Below, one piece after another: positions 1-5,163 of a stretch of DNA of 14,745 nt. The notes under the pieces were generated by a model. It ran no database searches. It saw only the letters and a program-made list of their open reading frames with translations, and was not told where the DNA came from. Each line of letters begins with the position of its first letter. The stretch's first letter is position 1. Source of the stretch: Methanoregula sp. (GTDB taxonomy: Archaea > Halobacteriota > Methanomicrobia > Methanomicrobiales > Methanospirillaceae). A program made the translations under genes and the position numbers. Location of the stretch: the NCBI GenBank assembly GCA_026394695.1, contig JAPKXT010000122.1:1-14745 (forward strand), written 5' to 3'.

Positions 1-536
1 TCGACCGCGTCACGGTAGACCATAGCTGCGGTCTCACGCAGATTCCGCGGCAGGCCCAGTGCGGAGGCCATGCGGTCCAGTTCCGAGAGTGCGAACGCAA
101 GGTTCCGCTCGGTCGCGTTGCTGACACGAATCCGGCGCTGCCACTTGCGGAGACGGTAGAGCTGGGCGCGGTTCTTGTAGGAGATTGCCCTGCCATACGA
201 GTCCCGGTTGCGCCAGTCGATCATGGTGGAGAGTCCCTTGTCGTGGATCGTGAGGGTCATCGGGGCGCCGACACGGGACCGCTTCATCCACTGGTCGGAG
301 TCAAATGCACGCCACTCTGGACCGCGGTTGATGATATCGTCATCGATCACAAGCCCGCAGCTCTGGCAGACCAGTTCTGCCCGCTCATAATCTTGGACAA
401 GCTGGCGGCTGCCACACTCCGGACAGGCCGTTTCGGTCTGGTTCTCCGCATTCTTCTCCTGCTCTTTCTGTTTCGAGCGTGATTTGAGCGCTTCCCGCTC
501 AGACTGGAGAACTTTTAGTTTTTCAATTTCCTGCAT
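1..536 (-). CDS. tfb: Transcription initiation factor B (TFB), 5' part only
   Basis: Archaeal homologue of TFIIB: it binds the TBP-TATA complex and recruits RNA polymerase to promoters. The 178 visible residues start with a charged, probably helical extension (residues 1-36). A zinc ribbon follows, with Cys38, Cys41, Cys57 and Cys60 (CPEC and CQSC pairs). The B-reader/linker segment follows, with NRGPEWRAFD near 70-79 and RVGAPMT near 88-94. The first cyclin fold begins near residue 120 and runs off the left edge. The rest of the protein, usually about 330 aa in total, is outside the window. I chose the ATG at 536 because an AGGGA motif lies about 8 nt upstream; an in-frame ATG at 542 lies almost on top of that motif. 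A TATA-like box at 594-604 fits a leader of about 40 nt. The neighbouring TBP gene makes this a basal transcription factor locus. Confidence 0.95.
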   Translation of the reverse strand, partial: MQEIEKLKVLQSEREALKSRSKQKEQEKNAENQTETACPECGSRQLVQDYERAELVCQSCGLVIDDDIINRGPEWRAFDSDQWMKRSRVGAPMTLTIHDKGLSTMIDWRNRDSYGRAISYKNRAQLYRLRKWQRRIRVSNATERNLAFALSELDRMASALGLPRNLRETAAMVYRDAV

Positions 537-593
537 CCACATTTCCCTTATGATTACGTTCTTCGTCTCAGTACTTAGCTAATCTTTCCTCAG

Positions 594-604
594 TTTAAAT
601 TTAA
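594..604 (-). promoter_or_regulatory. Putative TATA box for tfb
   Basis: On the minus strand the sequence TTAAATTTAAA lies about 60 bp before the TFB start codon. A start site about 25 bp downstream would give a leader of roughly 35-40 nt carrying the AAGGGA ribosome site. Seen by eye only. Confidence 0.4.
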
Positions 605-870
605 TCAACATCAATAGCACCCCGCAATTGTCAATCCGGGGATTTTAAGGGGTTTATCCGGCAAATGAATTTCAGTGGCATATGTAATCCCTGACCAGTT
701 CAGGACAACGGGCTCGTGCTGCCGTGGGAGGAACTGGTCTCTCTCAACCCCCCTTTGGGGCCCGAAATCGAGCGGTCGGGTCTCACCTCGCTTGTTGGCG
801 CATTTGCGGGGACGCCATTCAACCCTCTGTGCGCTCATCGGACTGGCTGAATAGTTTCGTCGCATCAACA
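605..870. other. Gene-free stretch rich in perfect inverted repeats; possible structured RNA
   Basis: No convincing gene lies between the TBP stop and the TFB start. The stretch is unusually full of complementary short arms: GACCAGTTC (693-701) with GAACTGGTC (731-739); CCCC (750-753) with GGGG (757-760); CCCGA (761-765) with TCGGG (776-780); GGCG (797-800) with CGCC (813-816); and ATTCA (817-821) with TGAAT (848-852). Laid end to end these would form a series of hairpins on either strand. I looked for RNase P core motifs and the SRP RNA GGAAGCAGC loop and found neither. A minus-strand ORF at 611-877 exists but needs a TTG start and resembles nothing I know. Strand and function are unknown. 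Confidence 0.4.
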
Positions 871-875
871 AAGCC

Positions 876-883
876 AAAAAAAA
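876..883 (-). terminator. Oligo-U terminator of the TBP gene
   Basis: A run of eight A on the plus strand reads as eight T on the minus strand, 12 nt after the TBP stop codon. This is the usual form of archaeal intrinsic termination. Confidence 0.5.
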
Positions 884-894
884 TATTTTCTCTT

Positions 895-1449
895 TTACAT
901 TATGCTTTCGAGCTGCTGTTCGAGGATGTCAAGCCCCTTCTTGATGTCTTCAAGGTTCCTGCCACCCGTGAGAATGATTTTTCCTGTAGAGAAGATCAAA
1001 ACGACGATCTTGGGATCTTTGATCCGGTATACAAGCCCGGGGAACTGTTCGGGTTCGTACTCGATATTTTCGACATTGAGCGTGACGACTACCTTGCTGA
1101 GATTGATGTATTTACCGAGATCGTATGAACAGACCATATTGTTGATCGCAACTTTGGGCTCTTTGAGGGTTTCAATACCCGCCTCTTTTAACGATTTGAT
1201 GAGGATAGCAAGTCCGTCTGTAAGCGCCTTATTGTTACGGGCACCGGTGAGCACTATCTTGCCCGTCGAAAAGATCAGGGACGCCATCTTGGGCTCCTTG
1301 ATACGATATACTGCACCGGGGAACCGTTTTTTATTGAGTTCGCAGTTCTCGACCTTATTTGACAACTCAACAAGATCAATGGAATTGGAGATGGCACCGG
1401 ATGCAACGATATTCTCAATCTTCAAGGATTCGTACTTTTTATCAGCCAT
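895..1449 (-). CDS. tbp: TATA-binding protein (TBP), copy 1
   Basis: General initiation factor that binds and bends the TATA box and is then joined by TFB. The 184 residues consist of the two pseudo-symmetric TBP repeats, at about 8-92 and 98-180. Each repeat holds the conserved RFPG or QFPG and LIFSTGK(I) segments, which carry the four DNA-intercalating phenylalanines. The repeats begin with SLKIENIVAS and KVAINNMVCS. Length is normal for the family. The ATG at 1449 is the first plausible start; only a weak GTGG precedes it. The protein lacks a long acidic C-terminal tail. It is a distinct paralogue of the TBP at 4388-4948. It lies upstream of tfb on the same strand but is separated from it by 358 bp and a terminator, so the two are probably not one operon. 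Confidence 0.96.
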   Translation of the reverse strand: MADKKYESLKIENIVASGAISNSIDLVELSNKVENCELNKKRFPGAVYRIKEPKMASLIFSTGKIVLTGARNNKALTDGLAILIKSLKEAGIETLKEPKVAINNMVCSYDLGKYINLSKVVVTLNVENIEYEPEQFPGLVYRIKDPKIVVLIFSTGKIILTGGRNLEDIKKGLDILEQQLESIM

Positions 1450-1559
1450 CCACTATCCTATGATTTTCTCCGAAGCATAAGGCTAATGGACAACCTTTAT
1501 GGCATGTCCCTTTTGTCCGTTTCGACATTTCAGAGCTGCATCTTCTGAAAAACAAAACG

Positions 1560-1587
1560 GTTCCCCTGCGACAGGGGAATTGAAACG
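1560..1587 (+). repeat. Single CRISPR-repeat-like hairpin
   Basis: A perfect 8-bp stem, TTCCCCTG (1561-1568) with CAGGGGAA (1572-1579), has a 3-nt loop and is followed by TTGAAAC. This is the form of many type I CRISPR repeats, which end in ATTGAAAC. Only one copy is present and no cas gene is in the window, so it is at most an orphan or solitary repeat. Confidence 0.35.
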
Positions 1588-1664
1588 GCCGGATGCAATA
1601 CCCGATGATGCGATACGTGTACGGTTATGTGACTGATTCTTACAAAAAGAACGGAGGGACCCAA

Positions 1665-2171
1665 ATGTCAGAGGATCTGTTTGAGAAAGTGACGGCTACA
1701 AAATACCAGCCGGATATTATCGAGCGGACCGAAGAAGAAGCCCGGCGGGGGATGCTGGAAGGGGAGGCGTTCATGGTCCTTGAGATCCAGGTGATTGGGA
1801 TGGTAGAGAAGGACCAGGGAAAGGATTCACTCATTATCGATTTTCTCGCAGCGTGTAATCAGAAGGCGCTCACGTCACGCTGGATGGAGGAGGAGATCCG
1901 GTCGCTCACTGATGTCTGCGAGGGGACCGTTATGGGAATAACCCCACGGGTGCGTTCCGGGCTGTTTCTCCGGATCCGGAAGCATGTGGATCAGGAACTG
2001 TGTCTGTACCGGTTGTCCGCATGGTTGTCGATGGGCGATGACGGTTCGCAGCGCTGGAGTATCCGGGACCAGATCGATCCGGTATTTGTGCTGCTGGATA
2101 TGTCCGTGGTGGGGCGGGCCACTGAGGCGAGGAGGCTGGCGGGGAACGTGATGGAACAGACAGCGAGCTGA
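1665..2171 (+). CDS. Hypothetical protein, 168 aa
   Basis: I do not recognise this protein. The frame is open further upstream, but the ATG at 1665 is preferred because a strong GGAGGG lies about 7 nt before it. The product is soluble, acidic at the N-terminus and rich in Glu/Arg, with no signal peptide or membrane segment. It has three cysteines, at about residues 65, 85 and 113, in no metal-binding pattern. Sections such as EEEARRGMLEGEAFMVLEIQV and the C-terminal VGRATEARRLAGNVMEQ look amphipathic. Base composition matches the core genes, and the ribosome site argues that it is expressed. It may be co-transcribed with the membrane protein gene that starts about 30 bp after its stop. Confidence 0.7.
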   Translation: MSEDLFEKVTATKYQPDIIERTEEEARRGMLEGEAFMVLEIQVIGMVEKDQGKDSLIIDFLAACNQKALTSRWMEEEIRSLTDVCEGTVMGITPRVRSGLFLRIRKHVDQELCLYRLSAWLSMGDDGSQRWSIRDQIDPVFVLLDMSVVGRATEARRLAGNVMEQTAS

Positions 2172-2200
2172 CGTTTTTGCCGGAATTATTCTATGTCGGG

Positions 2201-2884
2201 ATGGCATCAAATCTTGCCGCGACGTTCGCGGTCCCGCTCGGGATCTTCCTTGCGGGAAGAGCAGAGATTACCCTGGCATTTATCGCTGCCGCGGCCCTGT
2301 TCCTGCCGCTCTTCGTGTTCCTGCCTAAGCTGATACAACATGGCATGAAGGCAGATACGGAAGCGGCCATTAATGCGTTTGGGAAGAATGAGCAGGTAAA
2401 GAAAGTATTCTGGACCTTGTTCGTCGCGATGGCCGGGCTGGTGCTGGCGAAAGTTCTCGACCCGGTATCGGTGCAGCAGATTATCGGGATTATAAGTTCG
2501 TCCGGGATGTGTGATTGGGATCAGATAAGTGGTGTGGGTTCAGGAATAAGAGGTAAGGAAGAGAACGGGGCACAGTCATCTCACAGTCCCCGTTCTCGAA
2601 TTCTACCGCGTTTTCATTTCCCCGTGCCCATCATCACAACCTTCATCCTTTCACCACTACGACACGATACTATGCCCGATTCCCAAGACCTGTTCACACA
2701 GGCAACCGAACTTGTAGAACTCGGTCGGTTGGACGAGGCACTCGCCATATTCCAGGCACTTCTTAAAACCGATTCGATACTGACCCTGAATTCACAAATG
2801 CGTGGTTCAATAAGAGTCTGGCACTTGTCCATCTCGGAAAAGATACCGAAGCACTCCGCCCGCTCGACAAAGTCCTCAAGTTGA
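2201..2884 (+). CDS. Small membrane protein with an abnormal read-through C-terminus
   Basis: Residues 1-105 look like a normal small integral membrane protein of unknown family. There is a hydrophobic stretch at about 5-19, a second at about 22-43, a charged loop at 48-68 (KADTEAAINAFGKNEQVKK), and a third stretch at about 69-86 ending in DPVSVQQIIGII. After about residue 105 (near base 2515) the sequence stops looking like protein. The frame runs without a stop through a perfect inverted repeat at 2561-2597. It then enters the start of the TPR gene in the same frame and ends at 2884. I infer that the original stop near 2500 was lost. The start is uncertain: the ATG at 2201 has no clear ribosome site, and a TTG at 2177 is an alternative. 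The gene follows the hypothetical gene closely. Confidence 0.5.
   Translation: MASNLAATFAVPLGIFLAGRAEITLAFIAAAALFLPLFVFLPKLIQHGMKADTEAAINAFGKNEQVKKVFWTLFVAMAGLVLAKVLDPVSVQQIIGIISSSGMCDWDQISGVGSGIRGKEENGAQSSHSPRSRILPRFHFPVPIITTFILSPLRHDTMPDSQDLFTQATELVELGRLDEALAIFQALLKTDSILTLNSQMRGSIRVWHLSISEKIPKHSARSTKSSS
2561..2597. repeat. Perfect 10-bp inverted repeat
   Basis: GAGAACGGGG (2561-2570) and CCCCGTTCTC (2588-2597) are exact reverse complements separated by 17 bp. It lies between the end of the recognisable membrane-protein sequence and the TPR gene start. A transcript could fold it into a stem-loop. There is no T-run after it, so it is not a typical archaeal terminator. Confidence 0.6.
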
Positions 2885-3000
2885 ATCCGCGTGACAAAGA
2901 GGCACAATCCCAACGTGCGTTGATTGTCCGGAAAATGTCACAGGTTAGTGATGCCGGGAGAACGGATTCGCAATCGGTGCAGTCTCAATTACGGGTATAA
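2672..3000 (+). pseudogene. TPR-repeat protein broken by a frameshift
   Basis: From the ATG at 2672 the frame encodes a helix pair typical of tetratricopeptide repeats, with ATELVELGRLDEALAIF and then QALLKTDS. Near 2767-2779 the TPR pattern leaves this frame and continues in the -1 frame. There it reads DPEFTNAWFNKSLALVHLG, then KDTEALRPLDKVLKLNPRD, and ends with TAA at 2998-3000. Joined, the two parts make about 109 residues with one complete 34-residue TPR and most of another; such repeats mediate protein-protein contacts. A missing single base explains the break, either as a true mutation or as a sequencing error. The zero-frame codons at the break do not form a standard slippery heptamer. 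A helical, polar tail follows the repeats. Confidence 0.75.
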
Positions 3001-3065
3001 GGTTGAACAAATGGGGTGCAATCAAGCGCGGGGCTTTCACTGGCGTAATTTTTTTAAAGAAAGAC

Positions 3066-3077
3066 TCCGGGCCCGGA
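3066..3077. repeat. 12-bp perfect palindrome upstream of rpiA
   Basis: TCCGGGCCCGGA is exactly self-complementary and lies about 45 bp before the rpiA start, between two possible TATA boxes (about 3048-3056 and 3086-3094). It could be a regulator site, but nothing in the sequence names the regulator. Confidence 0.35.
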
Positions 3078-3085
3078 ATCACCAG

Positions 3086-3094
3086 TATTAATTA
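3086..3094 (+). promoter_or_regulatory. Putative TATA box for rpiA
   Basis: The sequence around TATTAATTA is centred about 28 bp before the rpiA ATG and would give a nearly leaderless mRNA. That agrees with the absence of a strong ribosome site. A second candidate, TTTTTTAAAG at about 3048-3056, would give a longer leader. Confidence 0.35.
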
Positions 3095-3119
3095 TTGAAA
3101 ACTGAAATCTATCTGGTAG

Positions 3120-3833
3120 ATGGACACTTCAGCAGAAGCTCTCACTGCAGCAAAACGGGCTGCCGGATATGTAGCGGCAGATATGGTGGAGGATGGCATG
3201 ATTATTGGTCTTGGGACCGGCTCCACAGTTTTTTATGCCCTCGAACGCTTATCCGCAAGGATCAGTGAGGGATTACGGGTTTCCGGGATCCCCACATCCT
3301 TCCAGACAGCACGTCGCGCCCAGGAATATGGCATCCCGCTTACCACACTTGATGCTTATCCGGTGATTGACCTTGCCCTTGATGGTGCAGACCAGGTGGA
3401 CCGTCACCTTCGCCTCATCAAAGGCAGGGGTGCTGCCCTGATGCGGGAGAAATGTGTTGCAGCAGCTGCACTCCGTTTTGCGGTCGTCATCGATGAACAG
3501 AAGATGGTCCCTGTTCTTTCCGGACGGGTACCTGTTGAAGTGATACCCTTTGCCATCCGCCCGGTCATGACCTGCCTGCGGGGCCTGGGTTGCATCCCCT
3601 CCCTTCGTGATGGCATCAAAAAAGACGGCCCTGTTATAACCGATAACGGGAATTTTATCGTTGACTGCGAATTTGGGGAGATAGGTAATCCTGAAGAACT
3701 GGAAGATTTGTTTGCCAAAATCCCCGGTGTGGTCGAGAGCGGATTGTTCTGCGGTTTTACCGGGAAAACGACCGTTATTGTCGGCAACCAAAAAAAGTGC
3801 AGGATAATTACATCAGCGGATGTAATCCCGTAA
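3120..3833 (+). CDS. rpiA: Ribose-5-phosphate isomerase A
   Basis: Cytosolic enzyme that interconverts ribose 5-phosphate and ribulose 5-phosphate in pentose phosphate metabolism. In methanogens it supplies ribose for nucleotides. The 237 residues have the full set of family motifs: GLGTGST (30-36, phosphate binding); LALDGADQVD (86-94, with the catalytic-site aspartates); KGRGAALMREK (101-111, including the glutamate expected to be the general base, Glu110); VPVEVIPFA; TDNGNFIVDC; and PGVVESGLF near the C-terminus. Length is normal. The ATG at 3120 has only a weak GGTAG before it. The last 21 bp overlap the 3' end of the convergent regulator gene. Confidence in function is high. Confidence 0.96.
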   Translation: MDTSAEALTAAKRAAGYVAADMVEDGMIIGLGTGSTVFYALERLSARISEGLRVSGIPTSFQTARRAQEYGIPLTTLDAYPVIDLALDGADQVDRHLRLIKGRGAALMREKCVAAAALRFAVVIDEQKMVPVLSGRVPVEVIPFAIRPVMTCLRGLGCIPSLRDGIKKDGPVITDNGNFIVDCEFGEIGNPEELEDLFAKIPGVVESGLFCGFTGKTTVIVGNQKKCRIITSADVIP

Positions 3834-4187
3834 TTTCTGGACGAGGGCGAGCTGGGTAACCGCTTCTTTCTTTTTTTCTTTTTCTATATTATCCATGATA
3901 TCATTGATTGGTTTAGCCAGCTCGTATATCTTGACCGGGCGTCCTTTGCTTTCTGCCTTGCTCTCCCGGCTTGAGATCCAGTTCTGTTCCATGAGGTAAC
4001 GCATGGCAATGCTGACTTCGGGTTGGCGGAGATCCGTTCCCCGCTCAATTGCCCGGGATGTAGCTTCCGGAGTATTTGCGAGAAATACCAGTACCTTTGC
4101 GACATTTCTCTTCGTCCCGATCTCAATGAGAAGGTTTGCAAAGTCCTCCTCTTTGTCTGTGAAATACATTACATTCTCAGTCCTCAT
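3813..4187 (-). CDS. Winged-helix transcriptional regulator
   Basis: Predicted DNA-binding protein of about 124 aa with an N-terminal winged helix-turn-helix. The recognition region is ATSRAIERGTDLRQPEVSIAM, followed by RYLMEQNWISSRES and a wing-like KGRPVKIYELA. A basic, coiled-coil-like tail (about 95-124, with EKEKKKEAVTQLALVQKL) probably dimerises. The fold resembles MarR/TrmB-type archaeal regulators; the ligand is unknown. I chose the ATG at 4187 because AAGGA lies about 8 nt upstream. An ATG at 4196 is too close to that site, and an ATG at about 4169 is possible. The stop lies inside the 3' end of rpiA on the other strand. Upstream, TGATATA half-sites suggest autoregulation. Confidence 0.85.
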   Translation of the reverse strand: MRTENVMYFTDKEEDFANLLIEIGTKRNVAKVLVFLANTPEATSRAIERGTDLRQPEVSIAMRYLMEQNWISSRESKAESKGRPVKIYELAKPINDIMDNIEKEKKKEAVTQLALVQKLRDYIR

Positions 4188-4235
4188 GAAACACATCCTT
4201 AAAATAACGAAATTTCCCTGTAATATTTATTTGAT

Positions 4236-4248
4236 TCTTGATATAAAG
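4236..4248 (-). promoter_or_regulatory. Putative TATA box for the winged-helix regulator
   Basis: On the minus strand CTTTATATCAA lies about 55 bp before the start codon. A start site about 25 bp downstream gives a short leader carrying the AAGGA ribosome site. The box includes one TGATATA half-site (4239-4245). Confidence 0.4.
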
Positions 4249-4271
4249 CCCCTCTTATTGTTGGGCATTGG

Positions 4272-4290
4272 TGATATAATTTATATATCA
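4272..4290. promoter_or_regulatory. Inverted repeat TGATATA-N5-TATATCA, possible operator
   Basis: TGATATA (4272-4278) and TATATCA (4284-4290) are perfect inverted half-sites. A third copy of TGATATA sits inside the regulator's presumed TATA box at 4239-4245. The symmetric spacing, just upstream of a winged-helix gene, is what an autoregulatory operator would look like. The DNA is A+T-rich, so chance is a real alternative. Confidence 0.35.
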
Positions 4291-4377
4291 TAAAAAAATT
4301 TTACCACAATAATGAAATAAAAAATATTAATTGAAAATAAAGTAAATGTAAATATAATAACAGGTCCTGGCAATCAG

Positions 4378-4384
4378 AAAAAAA
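4378..4384 (-). terminator. Oligo-U terminator of the second TBP gene
   Basis: A run of seven A on plus, T on minus, starts 4 nt beyond the TBP stop codon (4388-4390) in the direction of transcription. More A+T-rich sequence follows. Confidence 0.5.
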
Positions 4385-4387
4385 GTA

Positions 4388-4948
4388 TCAGATCAACCCA
4401 ATGCTGCGGAGATCGGATAATATTTTGATTACTGCTTTCCTGGCATCTTCAGGTTCCTTGCCGCCAGTAATAATCAACTTGCCGGACCCAAAGAGAAGTA
4501 CCACAACTTTTGGCGTATCCAGCCGGTAGACAAGTCCCGGGAATTGTTCGGGTTCATATTCGATCTTATCCAGGTTGAACCCGACCGCAATCTTGTTTAA
4601 ATTGATGGGGGTTGCAAGATCGGCAGAGGTTACGATATTCTGGATCTTGTACTCCGGTTTCTTTGGGATTGCGATGCCAAGCTTCCGCAGTTTATCGCTG
4701 AGAATGGCGAGTCCTTTGCTTAAGCTGTCGATGCTCTTTGCACCGGTAAGCACTACTTTGCCCGAACCAAAAACGAGTGCGGCAATCTTGGGATCCTGCA
4801 TCCGGAGAACAACGCCGGGGAACCTCTTCTTATTATATTCAGCACCCTCGATTTTGGATGCTATCTCGGGTAAATCCAGATAATCGGTCAACTTTGCGGA
4901 TGCAACAATGTTTTCGATCTTAAGTGATTCTTCTGGCCTGACCTTCAT
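4388..4948 (-). CDS. tbp: TATA-binding protein (TBP), copy 2
   Basis: Second TATA-binding protein, 186 aa, with the same role as copy 1. Two TBP repeats are present, starting at SLKIENIVAS (about 8) and YKIQNIVTSA (about 99). They carry RFPG/QFPG, LVFGSGK and LLFGSGK, so all four intercalating phenylalanines are kept. The protein differs from copy 1 across both repeats, for instance FGSGK in place of FSTGK. It is therefore an old paralogue rather than a recent duplicate, and the two could serve different promoters. The frame is open to 5008, but I chose the ATG at 4948 because family homology begins there. A TATA-like box about 27 bp upstream suggests a leaderless mRNA. A perfect ATTTATAAAT palindrome abuts the start codon. 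Confidence 0.95.
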   Translation of the reverse strand: MKVRPEESLKIENIVASAKLTDYLDLPEIASKIEGAEYNKKRFPGVVLRMQDPKIAALVFGSGKVVLTGAKSIDSLSKGLAILSDKLRKLGIAIPKKPEYKIQNIVTSADLATPINLNKIAVGFNLDKIEYEPEQFPGLVYRLDTPKVVVLLFGSGKLIITGGKEPEDARKAVIKILSDLRSIGLI

Positions 4949-4980
4949 ATTTATAAATGCCACAAAACAGTATTTAAAAA
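4949..4980 (-). promoter_or_regulatory. Promoter of TBP copy 2 with a second TATA-like palindrome at the start codon
   Basis: On minus, TTTTTAAATA (4971-4980) is centred about 27 bp before the ATG, which predicts transcription starting at or next to the start codon. Between it and the ATG lies ATTTATAAAT (4949-4958), a perfect 10-bp palindrome that itself looks like a TBP target. Confidence 0.45.
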
Positions 4981-5026
4981 GTTTGGTAAAATTTTTTGTG
5001 ATACGCAATCTTCAGCTGGTGTTCCC

Positions 5027-5076
5027 GGGAGGTGTTGTTGAGTATGCGGCTGGTGATCGATTTATCACCTCCTTAA
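5027..5076 (+). CDS. Candidate 10-residue leader peptide with self-complementary ribosome site
   Basis: A near-ideal Shine-Dalgarno sequence GGGAGGTG (5027-5034) is followed after 9 nt by ATG at 5044. The ORF encodes MRLVIDLSPP and stops at TAA 5074-5076. The end of the ORF contains CACCTCC (5066-5072), an exact complement of GGAGGTG (5028-5034). The mRNA could therefore fold so that the ribosome site is masked unless ribosomes open it. An inner hairpin GGTGAT (5052-5057) / ATCACC (5064-5069) competes. The peptide ends in Pro-Pro before the stop, a context known to slow ribosomes. It lies 88 bp before the zinc-ribbon membrane gene at 5164. No homologue is known to me, and chance is possible for so short an ORF. 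Confidence 0.35.
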
Positions 5077-5099
5077 AATTTTCTAACCAACCGTCAACG

Positions 5100-5114
5100 C
5101 ATCAGGACCTGATG
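5100..5114. promoter_or_regulatory. 15-bp palindrome next to a TATA box, possible operator
   Basis: CATCAGG-A-CCTGATG has perfect 7-bp arms around one base. It lies immediately upstream of CTTTTTATC (5122-5130), the likely TATA box of the gene at 5164. The position suits a repressor or activator site; the factor is unknown. Confidence 0.4.
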
Positions 5115-5121
5115 GACGAGT

Positions 5122-5130
5122 CTTTTTATC
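5122..5130 (+). promoter_or_regulatory. Putative TATA box for the zinc-ribbon/TM2 gene
   Basis: CTTTTTATC lies about 38 bp before the ATG at 5164 and predicts a leader of roughly 10-15 nt. If used, this transcript would not contain the leader ORF at 5044. Confidence 0.4.
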
Positions 5131-5163
5131 AAGCGCGGATCAATTTCCCTCCAGAGTACCTGT

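Noticed and set aside
34..291. Minus-strand ORF of 85 codons
   Set aside because: It is an out-of-frame shadow within the TFB gene; the correct frame gives the zinc ribbon and B-reader motifs.
611..877. Minus-strand ORF of 88 codons between tbp and tfb
   Set aside because: It needs a TTG start, has no ribosome site, crosses a strong set of inverted repeats and looks like no protein family I know. I treat the DNA as non-coding.
902..1480. Long plus-strand ORF across the TBP gene
   Set aside because: It is an antisense shadow of the TBP gene on the minus strand, which has unmistakable TBP repeats.
1560..1600. A CRISPR array
   Set aside because: Only one repeat-like unit is present; no second copy and no cas genes were seen in the window, so an array is not called.
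2760..2785. Programmed -1 frameshift in the TPR gene
   Set aside because: The zero-frame codons do not give an X XXY YYZ heptamer, and the -1 frame has a stop at 2764. A simple indel is more likely.
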